Assembly: GCA_900175165.2 (NCBI GenBank) | Contig: FWWN02000421.1 | Span: forward strand, 1 to 60,327 | Length of the DNA stretch: 60,327 nt | From: Rhizomucor pusillus | Lineage: Eukaryota; Mucoromycota; Mucoromycetes; Mucorales; Lichtheimiaceae | Reading direction: 5' to 3' | The notes under the pieces: generated by a model | What the model saw: only the letters and a program-made list of their open reading frames with translations | The model's database searches: none | What the model was told of the DNA's origin: nothing | Made by a program: the position numbers and the translations under genes | In this document: positions 59,884 through 60,327 of the stretch, piece after piece | Layout: every line of letters starts with the position of its first letter | How positions within the stretch are numbered: the stretch's first letter is position 1

Positions 59884-60327
59884 ATGTTTTCTCGGATCGC
59901 GCCTGCCACCAAGCGCTCTGTTCATCAGGCATTCCGTCCTATTGTTCAGGTAGACACTCTGGCACCTACGATAAGCACCAAAACTCGCGTTTATTTACCT
60001 TGATACTCCTTTCTTTTCAACCTGCATTCAGGCTCGCTTTGCATCCACCAAGCCTGCTGCCGCTGAGGTGCGTTTCAAAAAAAAAGACAACACTGCAGGA
60101 ATACGCTTTTTAATTCTGACATCATCGCATCGCTCTTTAGAACTCCAAGCAAATTGCTGCCGTTACTGCCGGTATCGTAGGCGCCACTGGTTTGGCCTAC
60201 ATGTACGTCGACAGCAACGTGTCTGCCAACATGGCCGATGAAGGTCTTCATCCTCCTGCCTACCCTTGGCCACACAGCGGTCCCTTGAGCACCTACGACC
60301 ATGCTTCGTATGTTCAGTTTTTTTTTT
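59884..60327 (+). CDS. CYT1: Cytochrome c1, 5' part (truncated by window)
   Basis: Haem-carrying subunit of respiratory complex III. The first exon reads MFSRIAPATKRSVHQAFRPI, a mitochondrial presequence. The next two give ARFASTKPAAAE and NSKQIAAVTAGIVGATGLAY, the hydrophobic sorting signal. The mature start ADEGLHPPAYPWPHSGPLST is unmistakable for cytochrome c1. The last visible exon ends at YDHAS with a GTATGT donor at about 60308. The haem-binding CxxCH lies beyond the window. Introns are GT-AG. Confidence 0.95.

Overview
This window is eukaryotic nuclear DNA from a filamentous fungus. Genes are split by many short introns (about 50 to 95 nt), lie on both strands, and are often separated by only 40 to 150 bp. 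The gene set (Bre1, a Ppo-type fatty acid dioxygenase, NudE, a Pbs2 MAPKK, Derlin, Tom5) is fungal. An Integrator-type INTS11 endonuclease, which Dikarya generally lack, points to an early-diverging lineage, most likely Mucoromycota. That placement is inference; family level cannot be read from the sequence. Most products are housekeeping. No gene cluster or defence-like system is evident.

Layout, left to right. 1-1063: unresolved sequence. 1064-4860 (+): two tandem PA-TM-RING ubiquitin ligases. 4923-7640 (-): a stand-alone Ppo-like haem dioxygenase. 7916-9077 (-): a Gly/Gln-rich protein. 9538-11250 (+): INTS11, convergent with eIF5B (11326-15040, -). 16143-17970 (+): an MFS transporter with an in-frame TGA. 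19869-20136 (+): tiny TOM5. 21166-22953 (+): a coiled-coil protein with an HMMR-like N-terminus. 24087-25012 (+): a short-chain dehydrogenase. 25129-26192 (-): Ypt6/Rab6. 26779-28354 (-): Pbs2 MAPKK. 29148-29624 (-): a small secreted protein. 30119-33351 (-): Bre1. 33524-35507 (-): asparagine synthetase.

Right half. 37591-37960 (-): Sec61 gamma, sharing a 141-bp promoter with Prp4 kinase (38102-40931, +). 41215-41232: an 18-N assembly gap. 41332-41757 (+): glutaredoxin. 43136-44038 (+): a C2H2 transcription factor. 45465-46397 (+): a methyltransferase. 46526-46876 (+): a small protein with a PP1-docking-like motif. 46993-48538 (-): a PHP-domain membrane protein. 49093-50757 (+): mitochondrial NADP isocitrate dehydrogenase. 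50945-51509 (+): a DUF202 membrane protein. 52256-53439 (+): decayed coding fragments. 54454-55688 (-): a Reg1-like putative PP1 regulatory subunit. 56747-57721 (-): Derlin. 57766-59140 (-): NudE. 59884-60327 (+): the 5' part of cytochrome c1, cut by the window edge.

Themes. Ubiquitin and ER quality control recur (two PA-TM-RINGs, Bre1, Derlin with a C-terminal SHP box). Secretory traffic is represented by Sec61 gamma and Ypt6, and mitochondrial import and respiration by Tom5, Idp and Cyt1. The most striking sequence-level observation is at least eight GC-AG introns, confirmed by reading frame and protein-family motifs, across six genes. Gene models were built by eye from splice consensus, reading frame and conserved motifs. 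Exon edges inside conserved domains are firm; some N-termini are not.
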